This document shows positions 49,808 through 61,215 of a DNA stretch of 64,000 bases, piece after piece (position 1 is the first letter of the stretch; each line of letters begins with the position of its first letter). Source of the stretch: Epiperipatus broadwayi. Lineage: Eukaryota; Onychophora; Udeonychophora; Euonychophora; Peripatidae. Made by a program: the position numbers and the translations under genes. Below the pieces are notes generated by a model that had not been told where the DNA came from, did not search any database, and worked only from the letters and a program-made list of their open reading frames with translations. The DNA lies in the NCBI GenBank assembly GCA_028023455.1, contig JAQFVV010000012.1, positions 15,638,364 through 15,702,363 on the forward strand, written 5' to 3'.

Positions 49808-50830
49808 CTATTCTATATTTTTTGGGAACCCATGCCTAGTTATCCGGAGTATTTGCATCTCAGATAATGGGTTTGTGGTCATCATCTGCAACTTGGCTAC
49901 TTGACGGCGGAAGAAGGTTATAAATGATTCCTCCGGTCTCCATTTCTTCTGTTTTATCTGATGCAGCATATCTTCTTGGAGTTCCTCACTCCAATAACTG
50001 GTCTTCAAAGCTTTGTGATACCCTGCAAATGTGGTGGGTTTCTGGAACAGTGAGTTCCACCAAACTTGAGATTCGCCCTGCAAGTGTCTGCAAGCGATCA
50101 CTAACTTGGCCTCCTCATTCATTCTACCAAATTTGAAATACCGTTCCAGGCTGTTCAAGTGCTCCATAGGGCTTTCTCCAGGGTTTCCAGCAAAAACTTG
50201 TATCTTTAGAAATTGGTGGAAGCCAACAGGATAATCCATGCAATTTCCAGAGCCCTTATCTCTACTTTCTCCAGTGATTCTTGGTCCTATTCCCTTTACT
50301 TCAGTATTGGCGCTGTTATTGGCTGACCTCCTTATCCTCTTTTCAAATTTTGTGTTCAACCTTTTTACTGCCTTCGCTATCTGAATTATATTTTCCTGCA
50401 TGCTTGTCAGTATCCTAATATCCTCTACTTTTATTACTTCCCCTTCTTCATCTAACTTTCTTATTTCCCTTTCTGGCCACCCTATGTCTTTTCTCAGATC
50501 AAACTCAGCTGACTCTCTATCTATACTCTGAGCCCTTTCAACTTCATCATATACATATGGCTCCATACTCTTTTGTTCATTCCACTCAATTTCTCTGTAA
50601 AATCCATTTCTTGTGTTCTTAGCCTCTGATTGCTGGATGACATCATTTCTAATTTCTTCCATGGCTTCAGCAATTCTTTTCTGGTTGTCTATTTCTATCT
50701 TTACCAGCCATTCCTCCATCCTTCTCTCTTCTCTATCCACATATTCTTTCATGAATTGCTGTTGCTCAACCCTCATTTGCTTTAGCATATCCATGATATC
50801 ACTATAGTCTATTTTACCCTTTTCATTCAT
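49808..50830 (-). CDS. Retrotransposon gag protein, intact 340-codon ORF
   Basis: A single uninterrupted frame from ATG to TAG. Residues about 1-60 are highly charged and probably coiled-coil (RVEQQQFMKEYVDREERRME). Residues about 115-190 are a charged linker. The last 130 residues resemble the retrotransposon gag/capsid domain (Pfam Retrotrans_gag type), with HLNSLERYFKFGRMNEEAK, the hallmark QGESQVWWNSL (residues near 255-265) and PEESFITFFRRQVAKLQ. The frame ends shortly after, with no CCHC zinc knuckle and no frameshift into protease. Gag would form particles that package element RNA; enzymes must come from elsewhere. The intact frame, in a neighbourhood where all other retroelement frames are broken, suggests recent activity or selection. 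Confidence 0.85.
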   Translation of the reverse strand: MNEKGKIDYSDIMDMLKQMRVEQQQFMKEYVDREERRMEEWLVKIEIDNQKRIAEAMEEIRNDVIQQSEAKNTRNGFYREIEWNEQKSMEPYVYDEVERAQSIDRESAEFDLRKDIGWPEREIRKLDEEGEVIKVEDIRILTSMQENIIQIAKAVKRLNTKFEKRIRRSANNSANTEVKGIGPRITGESRDKGSGNCMDYPVGFHQFLKIQVFAGNPGESPMEHLNSLERYFKFGRMNEEAKLVIACRHLQGESQVWWNSLFQKPTTFAGYHKALKTSYWSEELQEDMLHQIKQKKWRPEESFITFFRRQVAKLQMMTTNPLSEMQILRITRHGFPKNIE

Positions 50831-52501
50831 CTCCTTATCGTCATTCCCTTCCTTTACTTCCCTTTTCTTGAAAGTCCATTTTAGCTTGGGATCTTGTATG
50901 CATAAATATAACTTTATGTAACCCTTCTTGATATCTGTATTTATTATTACTATTATTGAACTCTTCTGGATAGGTTTATATAAAAATTTCTTTCTGCTGA
51001 ATTATTGCTTTCCGCTTTGATTAACTTTTAATATATTTGTTATTTGTCAGTTAGCATTTAGATCGCTAGCCAACCCAAACATCTGCACTCTGGTTCACCC
51101 TCTTGTTCGCCTGCCTTAGATTCGTTTGACTGCCTGCCCAACCTTGATGACTGTCCTATATTTTTTTTCCCACTTATCCAACTCTGACTCAACTACTTCA
51201 ATTAAGAACGCTCTTATATATTTCTTAAATCTAACTTAACTATTATACTTGATTCCTCTGTTAACGATATTTATAAATAAACTCATTTCTATTTGACTGT
51301 ATTTCCAACAGTATACACTTATGATATATATTTCTAATATTCCGTTTATAAATTTCGATCACTTTAAGGTTACGGTTGTTTTAAAACAAAATCATACACA
51401 TATATATATTTTTTTTAATGGACTAACCTCCTTCGTTACACACACTATGTTTGTAATTTATATTGTCTCTTTACTATTTTAAAATCATACACATATTTTT
51501 CCTTCCATTTCACAGGTATACTTCGTTGTACAAGCTATATCAGCAATTTATTGATCAAGTTATCCTCACGATTATTTTTAAAATCATACACATATACTTC
51601 CTCAACTTAATTAATATACTTCGTTATACTTACTACGTTTTGTAATTTATCGATTACTTTCTTTTCTCGAATCTTTAAAATCATACATATATATTTTCTT
51701 CAACCTAACAAATACACTCGAACATTTTTATCATTTATCATTATAAATATTTCATTTTCAGCTTATCTGGGATACGTTATTATAAATTCACACATATATC
51801 TTTTCAACTTCGCTTACATATGCGATTATCCTAAAGTCCAACATATATATTTCTTCTTCAATTTAACTGAGATACGCGAATATTTTAGAATCTATCATTT
51901 ATGATTAAGAACTTACTAAAACTGTTTTATTTCTTTAACTTAACTACTTTATTTTCGTTACACCAAACATCTAGATAATCTATATTTGATCGCTATAATT
52001 ATAGCTAATACACTTTATTATTACGACTATGAATTCATACACACATTTATTTATTTTTAACTTAACTGGAATATGCGACTATTTTTACTATTTAGCATTA
52101 AAACTTTCATGAAACTGTGTTTTATTCTTTTTTTTCTCTTTTCTGAAACGATTTATATTTCATTACCAGCAATTATTTGAGATAATCAATTCTTTGTTCG
52201 TGGAGATTATATTGAAATACTTCTAGTCTTTTATTAAATACGTCACAACGCATTTCAAAACTTTCTTAATATTAAAATTTTCCCTTCTTTCTATTCTTCG
52301 TACACACTTGACGATGAAACATATATATGAAGTATTATAAAGCAAAAAATTTATCCACTTCATCTTTGATTTACAACGCGAATTTTATATATTTTAAAAA
52401 ACACACATATTAAAACAAAATTTTTTTTTTGTTTTTAGAAAATATTTATGTTGTCTTATAAAATTACTTCAACACATGATCACTAATTGCACAGCAAATA
52501 G
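50831..52501. other. Leader region of the gag-only element
   Basis: A 1.67 kb AT-rich untranslated leader on the minus strand between the primer binding site and gag. The motif AAAATCATACACATATA recurs at about 51388, 51481, 51579 and 51677, a loose tandem or periodic array of about 95 bp. No coding frame is seen. Confidence 0.5.
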
Positions 52502-52521
52502 AAATCCCGGCTTGGCCCCCA
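52502..52521 (-). promoter_or_regulatory. tRNA primer binding site
   Basis: On the minus strand, four bases after the LTR end, the sequence is TGGGGGCCAAGCCGGGATTT. Its complement ends in CCA and has the layout of a tRNA 3' end: T-loop AAAT, stem CCCGG, acceptor CTTGGCC, discriminator C, then CCA. A C discriminator is characteristic of eukaryotic tRNA-Pro, so a Pro-type primer is my best guess. The acceptor differs from the common tRNA-Pro. Confidence 0.75.
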
Positions 52522-52525
52522 AAAA

Positions 52526-54204
52526 TGTAACGGAAATATAGATATAATGGGGAATTCTTATAATTCAAGATCACCCACTTTCCGCTACCGCAAGCAGAGA
52601 GAAAATACGGACATAAATGAGTCTATATCCGCACTTGACCGAACCTGTATGCTATATGGGTATAGTCCCAGGTTATATTTCCCGGTCAACCTTCTCCCGA
52701 CTGCTGTAAGATTTAACAGAGTTACAGCGCTTGGATAATTATAAATTTAATGGGATCAAATACTGCACCACTAGCTTCATGTGTTAATTAAGTACTCAAA
52801 TGCATAATAATTATTCCCAACCCTAAGATTATATTTATTTTTGGAAGTGGTGAAGAAAGAGACGAAACAGATTTTACATAAATAAAAGATATTTAATACA
52901 CTAAATTATAATAAAAGAAACACTCTAAATTATAAACACTCAATATAAAAAAACAGATTATGCTATAATACTACAAAAAAATAAATAAATACAATAGAAG
53001 ATTCTATAAATGATTGCAATCTGTGGAAATAACTTATCCCTTTATAGTCATTTCAAATATTCAAAGAGTCTAATTAGTGTCTATCTCATTATATGTTGGA
53101 TTGGCAATTGCATTAAATTTAAAGGTATGTGCACATAAGTTATATAAAATGTCTTGTTCATAATTACCTAGGTTGTAAAGTCTTCGAATAAACTTGGCGT
53201 CTTGCTGACCGTCCCGTGGAATTTTTCCACTTCTTTAGTAGGGAACGGTCGCTCTTCGGTTAGATTTGATTATTGGTACTCCTCCGTATTGTGGGCATCA
53301 AGGCAAGGTAAAACGAACTCTTCGGCAGGCGCTACGTCGGCAGCTGTTACATCAAGACGCGAACCATTATAGCACGGAAGTCTGGATCGACCGGCGATCG
53401 CGACTGGCCCTTAGCCACACATCCTCGAAGCTTCCCTTATATTATAGTTTGTTTTCATGTTCCCAAAATTTAACTTTTCATGTCTGCTTTCTATTATATT
53501 TCTCTGCTCCTTATCAGAGCAGTGTCTTCACTGAAGTCTCGACCAATACTGTTTTTCAATTAATTAATTAATGTTCTTTATTTATCAAATTCTTTCCTTA
53601 TCTTGATCTCCTGCTTGGTTTTTTCTTTCACACCCCTTTACTTTAAAAATGCTTTCAACAATTTATACAAAATTACTTTCAATTTGATACAATTTTATAA
53701 TATAATATTTTACATTTATTTATCAATCATTTTCTTTAATAAAATTATTTCATTTTGACATGAAATAAACTGTACTCTCTTTATTCATACATTCTCACAT
53801 GCATTTCATTTTCATCAAAATGTGTAATTTTAAGACCAGATCTTTATCTTTTCGTTGCATTCTAAATTTTACTTATATTTTATTTACACTCCCCAACTAT
53901 CGCTTTTTTTTATATCATTAAGTTTCTATTTTATTTATATTTCATTTCTCATTTTTTTAATCTTACATTAAACACATGATATCGATATTTTTAACCTTAA
54001 CATTTCTATTCTTTCGAAAATCTGAACTTTGGAGGGTAAAAGATAAGAATCATTTCGATTCTAATTCCCTCTCTTTTTTACTTAAACATTTCTTTGCTTT
54101 GTAATTTTTTTTAAACTCACTTTTTTATAATCCATGCACAATATTTAACATTCTTTCAATGTTAAATATCTATATGTGTGACCGCAGTATGTGCGATCAT
54201 CACA
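52526..54204 (-). repeat. 5' LTR of the gag-only element
   Basis: Plus-strand start TGTAACGGAAATATAG, end GCGATCATCACA. Near-identity to the other LTR dates the insertion as recent relative to all neighbours. A plus-strand frame of 101 codons (53266-53571) is antisense to the element and also present in the left LTR at 47647-47952. Confidence 0.9.
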
Positions 54205-55116
54205 ATATATAATGTCTGATTAAACAATTTCAAATTTCTGTTTTCATTCTATATTATTTTATAAATAAATTTGTCTTTTTATTTATTCGTCTTGAATAAT
54301 CAAAAGCAACAAAACATTAAAACTTTTCCCTTTTAAATTATCTTACTGTTTTGTCTTGAAAGTTCTTCCTTCGAATATCTTTCCTCTTTTAATTATTATC
54401 ATACAAACATTGAATATAATTACACATAGTGTTAGTATTTTATTTTGCTTGAAACAAATAACTTTCTAGGCAATTTATCACAAGATTCTGTTTCTTTCCC
54501 TCCCTAGCAGCTTCTAATAGTTGGCTGAGAAAATATTGATCAATGCACCAATGATAAGAGCTGATGTGCTACTTGCTTTGGTTAGTGCTCCATATTAAAA
54601 GAATATCCGAATATAATGAGTATTTCATAACTTTTAATAAATCAAAGAAATTTAAAAAAATTGACACTCCTTGTATAATTTTTAACTTGAAAGTTAATCC
54701 TTTTCCTCTTCTACTTCTTCAAACAAGAGCATATGAAACTGTTTTGTTTTATTTATAAATTTTTGGTATTGTCTCCTCTATGAAAATTAGCCGAATGAAT
54801 ATATCTGCATATTTACTGAATAAATAAAATCTTTATTCACATAATCATTTTTGTGCGTGAATATTTCATTTCTCATTTGTTTATTTCTATTTTGTATGTA
54901 TATATGTGCATAAGTAAACACATGTTATTTTATAAAATATACTCACAATGTAACTTTCACGTCGGTGACATTGGCTACATAATAATCATTTTCTGTGCAT
55001 GAATATTTTGTTCCTCGTTTGTTTATTTCCATTTTGTATGTATATATGTGTATAAGGAAACACACATGTTATTTTATAAAATATTCTCGCAGTATAACTT
55101 TGGCATCACTATGATA
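54205..55116 (-). repeat. Right LTR of element B, distal part
   Basis: It continues the match to 40650-41426 interrupted at 46895. The last part contains a tandem duplication of about 140 bp (about 54839-54976 and 54977-55116, both with CATAATAATCATTTT-type and ACACATGTTATTTTATAAAA blocks) that the left LTR lacks. Confidence 0.7.
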
Positions 55117-57060
55117 ATAACTACAGTATATTAATAATGTCATAGTCTCATCAGTAGACATGCAAAAATGCAAGGGACATTCAAAGATGTTTTTCCCTGA
55201 ATGTCATAGAAAGGGAATAAAGATTTTTTTAAAAAAAAGTATATTGGCCACTGAAGTTTTTTAGGGCACAATGTGGGATTAAAGGCATGAAACCACATCC
55301 AGACAAAATACTAGCCATACAGGAGTTCCCTATATCTAAAGCTCTAAAACAAGTTCGATAAGTCAGTCACAAATAGAATGGAGCTATAGTTATGACTTCT
55401 AAGAAAATTTGTTTTTTGGTAATGGACCCATGTACAAAATCAAGCATTCAAAAATATAAAAACTAGTTTTCTGGAATAAGATTGCTAATTTAAAAAACCG
55501 TTTATTCAAATGGATAATAAAAGATAAGCATTAAGAGCTGGTTACATTGTCCCAAATTTAAGAGGATGGCCAGTTTAGAGTCCTCTAATTCATCTTTTAA
55601 AAAGCCCCAAAATTAATTATACACTTACAGGAAAGGAAGCTTTGGCTATAATGTGATCATTCCAGAAATTCTGTCCATAAGTTTGAAATGATAATGATTA
55701 CTGATCATAGAAATTTTGATTTCATGAGCCACATCTATCTGACTAGCAATCATTTGGTTCAGTGGAGTCTGTTCCTTCAGGAATTCAATTATACTAGCCA
55801 AAATAGTAAGAGTCAAAAAATATAGTTACATATATCCTTAGCCACCATTCCGTTGAACCAATTCAGCAACATCTAAATGCAGAAGAGATATACATAAGCA
55901 CCCAAGGGCTGCACATTGATGAGTCTGTATAAGAGGTTTTACAATAATTAGTTAAAAAACAACAAGAAGGTAGGGCTTAAAATAACAAATTCAATATCTA
56001 GAAATACATATTGACCACCATAGCATAGAAGACTGAATAATGGTATAAAATATAGGACAACATCTTGAAATACAAGATGTAAACTGGAAAAGATGAGTGG
56101 AGAGTGGCTTTCCCAGCAGTGATGCACAATTGATTGATAAAATGTACCCACTGTTTGTATGGTCATTATAATAGCCATAAAACAAAACAATTATTGCAAA
56201 GATGATTTTACTGGCCTTATATGCATGGTAATATATGAGCCCTGAAAAATTGTAATATATGTCATGTTCCAAACCTAATAACAAAAATTATTCAGGTCTA
56301 CTACATCCAATAATTCCTGAAGAACCTAAAGAAATTATGGCCATAGATTTTTATGGTCTGTTACTTTCCTTTTATAAAAGTGAAATATTTAGTTGTAGTT
56401 TGTGATATATTTTCTAAATTTGTTGCTGCTTATCGGTGTCACAACCTAATATGAAGCATACTATCAAAGTGGTAGCAATCCAACATTTTGCAATAGTAGA
56501 TAAGCCTTGGACTGTTGTAACTGACCATGGTACTACCTTTGTGGAATAGATGGAAAGAAAATTAAAACATTAGGTTTGGGATGACTGTTTCATACTTGTA
56601 AAAATTCTAATTATCGAGACTGGGTGAATCAGATGCAACAGGTTGTAAACTATATTAATTAGATGGTGAATGAATCCACTGGCTTTCCATCGATACGTTT
56701 GCATTCAGGCAAACAACCAATCCTGCTCAAGTCGGCAGCTTCCAATGACTAAGTAAGAAACCACAGATATGGATACTAATAAGATTAAAACACATGAAAG
56801 GTTAATTCACATGAGTAGAAGGCAAGTTTAAAGAGCACAGTTATCAACTCACAGGTTACAAATAAGTGATAAAGTGTTAATTAAGGTCTCTAATGTGAAT
56901 AATCCTAAAAAACACAAATATAAGAAATTCTTCAATTTGTATGAAGGCCACTCAAAATTGTTGAACACCAAACTGGAAATGCCTTCTGAATGAAGAATAA
57001 AAATGGCATGAGAGGAATATATAATGGCAGAGTGCTAAAGTCTTTCAATACATTGAGATA
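55117..57060 (+). pseudogene. Gypsy element 2 pol, right part (RT end to integrase)
   Basis: RT resumes with YINNVIVSS at 55127-55153, where both catalytic Asp residues of the YxDD box read Asn, consistent with G-to-A decay. The connection segment GMKPHPDKILAIQEFP lies near 55284-55335. RNase H is degenerate. In the integrase, MAIDFYGLLLSF near 56338 keeps the first Asp, and VTDHGTTFVE near 56518-56550 keeps the second. The final segment near 56930-57060 (LYEGPLK, then VLKSFNTLR) resembles the C-terminal tail. Stops occur throughout. This is the continuation of the pol interrupted at 39930. Confidence 0.8.
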
Positions 57061-58590
57061 ATGAAATAAAGTAATTGGTTGATTTCTCAATCTTTGTGAT
57101 CATTTGGGAGATGAGTGTAAATGGTGTCATGATACATTTCTCATGTATATATCTGTGTGGGATTGAGTATTCATGTGACAATAATTAGTGCATTATTTAT
57201 ATTAATGTATTATGTGTTATAACTATGTATGGAGGGATGGCCATTTTTCTCTTGAATAGTATTTCAGTTGAGATTACCTGAGGATATCTATATTATAACA
57301 CTAGTGGATATGTGCATTACATGTTTCATAATTTTAAAAAAAATATATGATTAGTTTTAAGATTTTTAAAATGCAGTTTTGTAAAATAAAAAGATTGCTT
57401 CTACTTTATTTTTAAAATATAATAAAAGTATTTGTTACGAAGAGGATGGGGGAGTAGAATGTTAGGAGAATCTGAAATAGAAAAAGATTTTAAAATGCAT
57501 TCTCTCCTTAGTAAATATGAAAAGTTAGAATAAAATTTATTTGTAAAAGAAAAACTTTCAAAAATGTAATTAATCAGTTTATAAGATTTCTGATTGATAA
57601 TAAAATCCAAATCAATAGTTGAATTAATTTAAAAACTGTAAACTATCTTATCAAGGTTGTAGATGAATCTGAACAAAAGATTAAGATAAGAAGAAATATA
57701 AAATTAAATAAAAAATAAAACATTTTCAAATTACGATGAAAATTAAAAATACAATAAGGAAATAAACAATGGGAGAGAAAAAAGTATAAAAGTTGCATCT
57801 TGGCTATTGTTCTTTAGTCGGGATTGCTATTAGTGTTATTGCTATACAGTCTGGTCTGTATTTTGTGATCATGTTATTCCAGTCATCAATTTATTAGTTG
57901 GCACTGCAATCTTCTAGATCATTCTGCTGTCAATCTGTAATTCAGTTCAGTTCAAGTTCAGTTCAATACAGGGTTGCAATCTGTAAATCAGTCCAGTATT
58001 ATTCATTCAATTTGGAATCTAGCTGTATAGTATGCATAAGAATGCAGATTCGGAATTTTGGAGAACTTTAAATGCCGTAACCAACCAGTCATTACTGCTG
58101 CAGTATATATAATGTGCAGAAGACACATAAGCCACAGGAGTATTTGGTAAGGCTTTAGGCCCAAGCCCTCAGCCATTAACTATCTCACCTGAATCAATAT
58201 CTGGAACCAATGCTAAGATTATGAAGTAGAAGCTGCCACATACTCTCTTTCTCTTATTGTTTGACAGAAACCTGGAATGAAAACCTAGGTAAAGATATTA
58301 TTAAAGGTATTCTGATCACAGTCTAGACTCTTTATTTTAAATGAAATGAACTTTAATGGACTATTATAACTATAGCCTGAAAGTAATCATTTATATTTTT
58401 ATGTAAGTTATTATATTGTGCTATTTTATATTACATTAGGTATGTGTGTGTATGAATAAATATTACTGTTTAATTGTTATTTTGTCTATTTCCCCTCTAT
58501 CTCTCTCTTGTCACTGCATCACCAGTAAATTAGTGAAGAGTTATTTTTATGTGTTAAATAAATGTGCTAAACCCTAGACAGAGTGTGAGT
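57061..58590 (+). promoter_or_regulatory. Candidate 3' LTR region of gypsy element 2
   Basis: A purine-rich TTTGGGAGATGAGTG at about 57105 is followed by TGTCATGATACATTTC. A TATA box (GTATAAAAGTTGC) lies at about 57784, and AATAAA occurs near 58457. GC content rises from 57800 to 58300. These fit an LTR with promoter and polyadenylation signals, but I did not find the matching 5' copy, so the call is tentative. The stretch 57300-57780 is featureless AT-rich DNA. Confidence 0.3.
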
Positions 58591-58619
58591 TAGTCATGGA
58601 ATATTTCAAGTGCTGGATT

Positions 58620-58860
58620 GTGTGCTGTTCATCTGAAGCATGTTGACTATGTATCCTATGGTTGGCTGGCACATGAGGTTGATCCTCAAAACAAATAAAA
58701 TGCTTTGGATGGCAGGGGTTTGAATCCAGCAGTCGAGAAGTGCTACAGCCTGGAAATGTGATCGTAGGTTATACTTTGTATAGTCTTGATCTGGTTATAG
58801 ATACCATTGATGATTCATCTGTCAATCGTATTCTACTTCTCTGCTTGAAGGCCGGTCCAT
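58620..58860 (+). mobile_element. Probable tRNA-derived SINE
   Basis: GGCTGGCACATGAGG (A-box-like, near 58664) and GGGTTTGAATCCAGC (B box, near 58717) are spaced about 50 bases apart in a GC-richer island. This is the layout of a tRNA-derived internal promoter. Downstream is a unique tail, and no cloverleaf is evident. Confidence 0.45.
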
Positions 58861-60138
58861 TCCTGTGTTATTTTTTAAAATTATTATAAAAGATGTTTAA
58901 ATCCAGTTAAAACAAGCAAGAATAAAACAGCTTCTTTTAATCTTCTTTTCAGACCCGGTTCAATATACCAACCGAGCAATCCTGATATTATTTGCTAATT
59001 AGAACCATGCCTATGGCAGAAGACCTGGTGTGTAGCAGTAATCCAGTTGTTTTTTAATTATAAATTTGGTTGTATATGTGATTATTGTAGCATTGATTTT
59101 CAATTCTCAACCATGACAGGTTGCTTGGTGAATGTATGGTGGCATAGTTGTATATGCAATTGACCAGTGGTCTGAGGATGAGACCAGTAATAATGTGACT
59201 TTCAAAAATAGCATTTTAAATTCGATCTAAATTTTTTATGAAAATAAATAAATATAAACAACCAAGATATGTGAGAGATAAATTAACACACACACACATA
59301 TATATATATTGTGGACATTGGCCAAATCTAGCTGTGTTTATATTAAAAGCTGCCTCTGTAAAATGTGAGTTATTAAATTTACATTCCCAGATAAAATTGA
59401 AAATTTTGAAATAAAATCGAATTCTCATACATTTGTTTATATAGTTTAACTTTATGTATAAGTTAAATTGATATTTATTTCTATTTTTAAGAAATTGTTA
59501 AAATTTTTAATATACTAAGTTATAAATTAAAATTATATATTTTATGGCCTTGATTATTAATTTAATCAAGATTATAATCTTTTTTTTTTAAAAAAAAAGA
59601 AAATAATAGTTAACTTGTGTTGATAAAGTTTGATTGTGGGTAGGTACATTTAATCAGAACTGTAAGTAAAGGGATTAAGAAAGAGAAAACTAAAACAAGA
59701 ATTTAAAGATAAGGATAAACACATGTAGGCTTTCTGGGGAGGTTTGTCCTGCCTTAATAAGAGACTATAAAAAAAATAAAAAAAGAAGAGAAAAATAGAA
59801 TACAATAACTGTGGAATCAGCAGGATACACATTGGCAGCAGTGCATAAATTTTTAAAAAAGTTCAAGTTTAACTGCAGAATTATTTTAACTTAAATGTGA
59901 TATGTTGGACTATTTCCATCATCTAATAATATACCATCATTACAAACCTTCAGACAAATGATTTTAACTTGTTTCAAATCACTGTTATAGTACTTCTCAG
60001 TACTGCCATGTAACCAGCCAGCTAAAATGTCCAATTTAGTTGAAGATAATATATAACAACAAGCATGGATTGCTAAGTGCATCTGAAATATATCAGTCAG
60101 AACTCATAACATAGCTTTGCCAACTTCAACAAATGATT
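58861..60138. other. AT-rich DNA, nothing recognised
   Basis: It contains a (CA)n(TA)n microsatellite at about 59289-59312. Several minus-strand frames of 60-70 codons are open but low complexity. Confidence 0.45.
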
Positions 60139-61215
60139 TAGAACATTGGTATTCAAACATTTTAGCAGTCTGACCCTGCATGGGAAATTGAGATAACATA
60201 TGCCAACCCAAAATTTAAAAAATCAATAATCTAATTCTAATTGCTAAAAAAACTAGGACTAGATAACATTAAAAATTAGGAAGATGTTAATTTATTTTTT
60301 ATTTCATACAAAATAAACATAAATGTCAATACAAGTACAATAAGCTGAAAATCAATTCTGTAATTACCAAAATATTAGGTTGAAAAATCGACTAGTATTA
60401 ATCATTTATAACTAGTTAAATTAAAATATGGCATATAACACATAGGAGCTTAAAAAAATTCAGTTTAAAAAAACTACAAAAGGAAAATATTTAATGAGAT
60501 CTATGAGCCTGTTTCTTGTTTACAAGTAGCGATATTTCTGGCTCTATTTTGCTCAATTTGAGTCTTAAAGATGGCTCTATTGCTAATTTGTTTTGGTATT
60601 TAGATTTTAGGTAGAGAAATTGGGAAAATTCCATCTCGCACATATAAGATGAGGCAAATGGTAATAATACTTTTAGAGCGGCATCAGACAGTTTTGTATA
60701 TTCATTTTGAACTTTAAACCAAAAAATGCTCTTTGAAAACAAATTTTAATTCTCCATCAGATGATAACTCAGTTTTTTGCTTAAATGAAATGATAAATTT
60801 TTGGATAATATACACCGAAAGGGATTTCGAATCCATTCAGAGTCAGAAAAATCTTCTAGATAATAAGTATTAATTGATATTTAATAACTGATTGAATAAC
60901 TTTTAGTTTGTTTTCTATGACAAAACTTTCTAAAGTAGGAAATTCTCCAAAATTTATCTCCTTGCAGTATGAGCACCACAAATCTATTTTCTTTGTAATG
61001 GCTTTGATTTTATCATTGGCCATAAATATATTTAATTGTTAAATTCATCTTGTTCAATTTGAGAAAAATATCATTTAAATAAGCTAACCTACATAGCCAT
61101 TCTTTATCAGTTAAAAAGTGTATACATTTTTTATCTTTATTATTGTCATTTAAAAACCCAAACACCTCATCTTTAAATTCAAAAACTCTTGTTAGGACCT
61201 TACAACCTCAACAGC
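60139..61215 (-). pseudogene. hAT-family transposase (ZBED/SCAND3-like), decayed C-terminal half
   Basis: On the minus strand, broken frames read KVLTRVFEF-like, then ANDKIKAITKKIDLWCSYC (near 61010) and FPTLESFVIE. They lead into an open 83-codon frame (60742-60491) with the hAT dimerisation signature ALKVLLPFASSYMCEMEFS, LKSKYQNKL, EPSLRLKLSKIEP and a terminal QAHRSH. This C-terminus is diagnostic for the hAT/ZBED5-SCAND3-FAM200 group. The left boundary near 60139 shows a hAT-type terminal repeat, ATTGGTATTCAAACATTTT then GCAGTCTGACC, close to the common CAGTGGTTCTCAAAC form. Stops upstream of 60742 make it inactive. The N-terminal BED finger and catalytic core are missing. Confidence 0.75.

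Larger units (their letters stand above)
46896..54204 (-). mobile_element. Young gag-only LTR retroelement (7.3 kb)
   Basis: Two LTRs of about 1.68 kb (46896-48577 and 52526-54204) enclose 3.95 kb. The LTR ends are TG...CA on either strand, and ATAT flanks both sides as a 4-bp target duplication. On the minus strand the 5' LTR at 52526-54204 is followed after TTTT by a primer binding site, then leader, gag (50830-49808), shorter frames, the polypurine tract AAAGGAGGGGAATGG and the 3' LTR. I find no protease, RT, RNase H or integrase motif in either strand of the interior. It is inserted within the right LTR of element B. Confidence 0.88.
39931..55116 (-). mobile_element. Minus-strand LTR element B, nested in gypsy 2
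   Basis: The left LTR (39931-41426) and right LTR (44150-55116, split by two later insertions) are homologous from TGCACAGA to the TGACA/TGATA end. Read on the minus strand, the LTR runs TGTCATAG...CTGTGCA. The flanks are GTAAC (39926-39930) and ATAAC (55117-55121), a 5-bp target duplication with one change. On the minus strand AAAGGGAGAGGATATG lies just before the left LTR, as a polypurine tract should. After subtracting insertions the interior is only about 1.7 kb and carries a gag-like charged frame but no pol. The coordinates include the elements nested within it. Confidence 0.72.
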
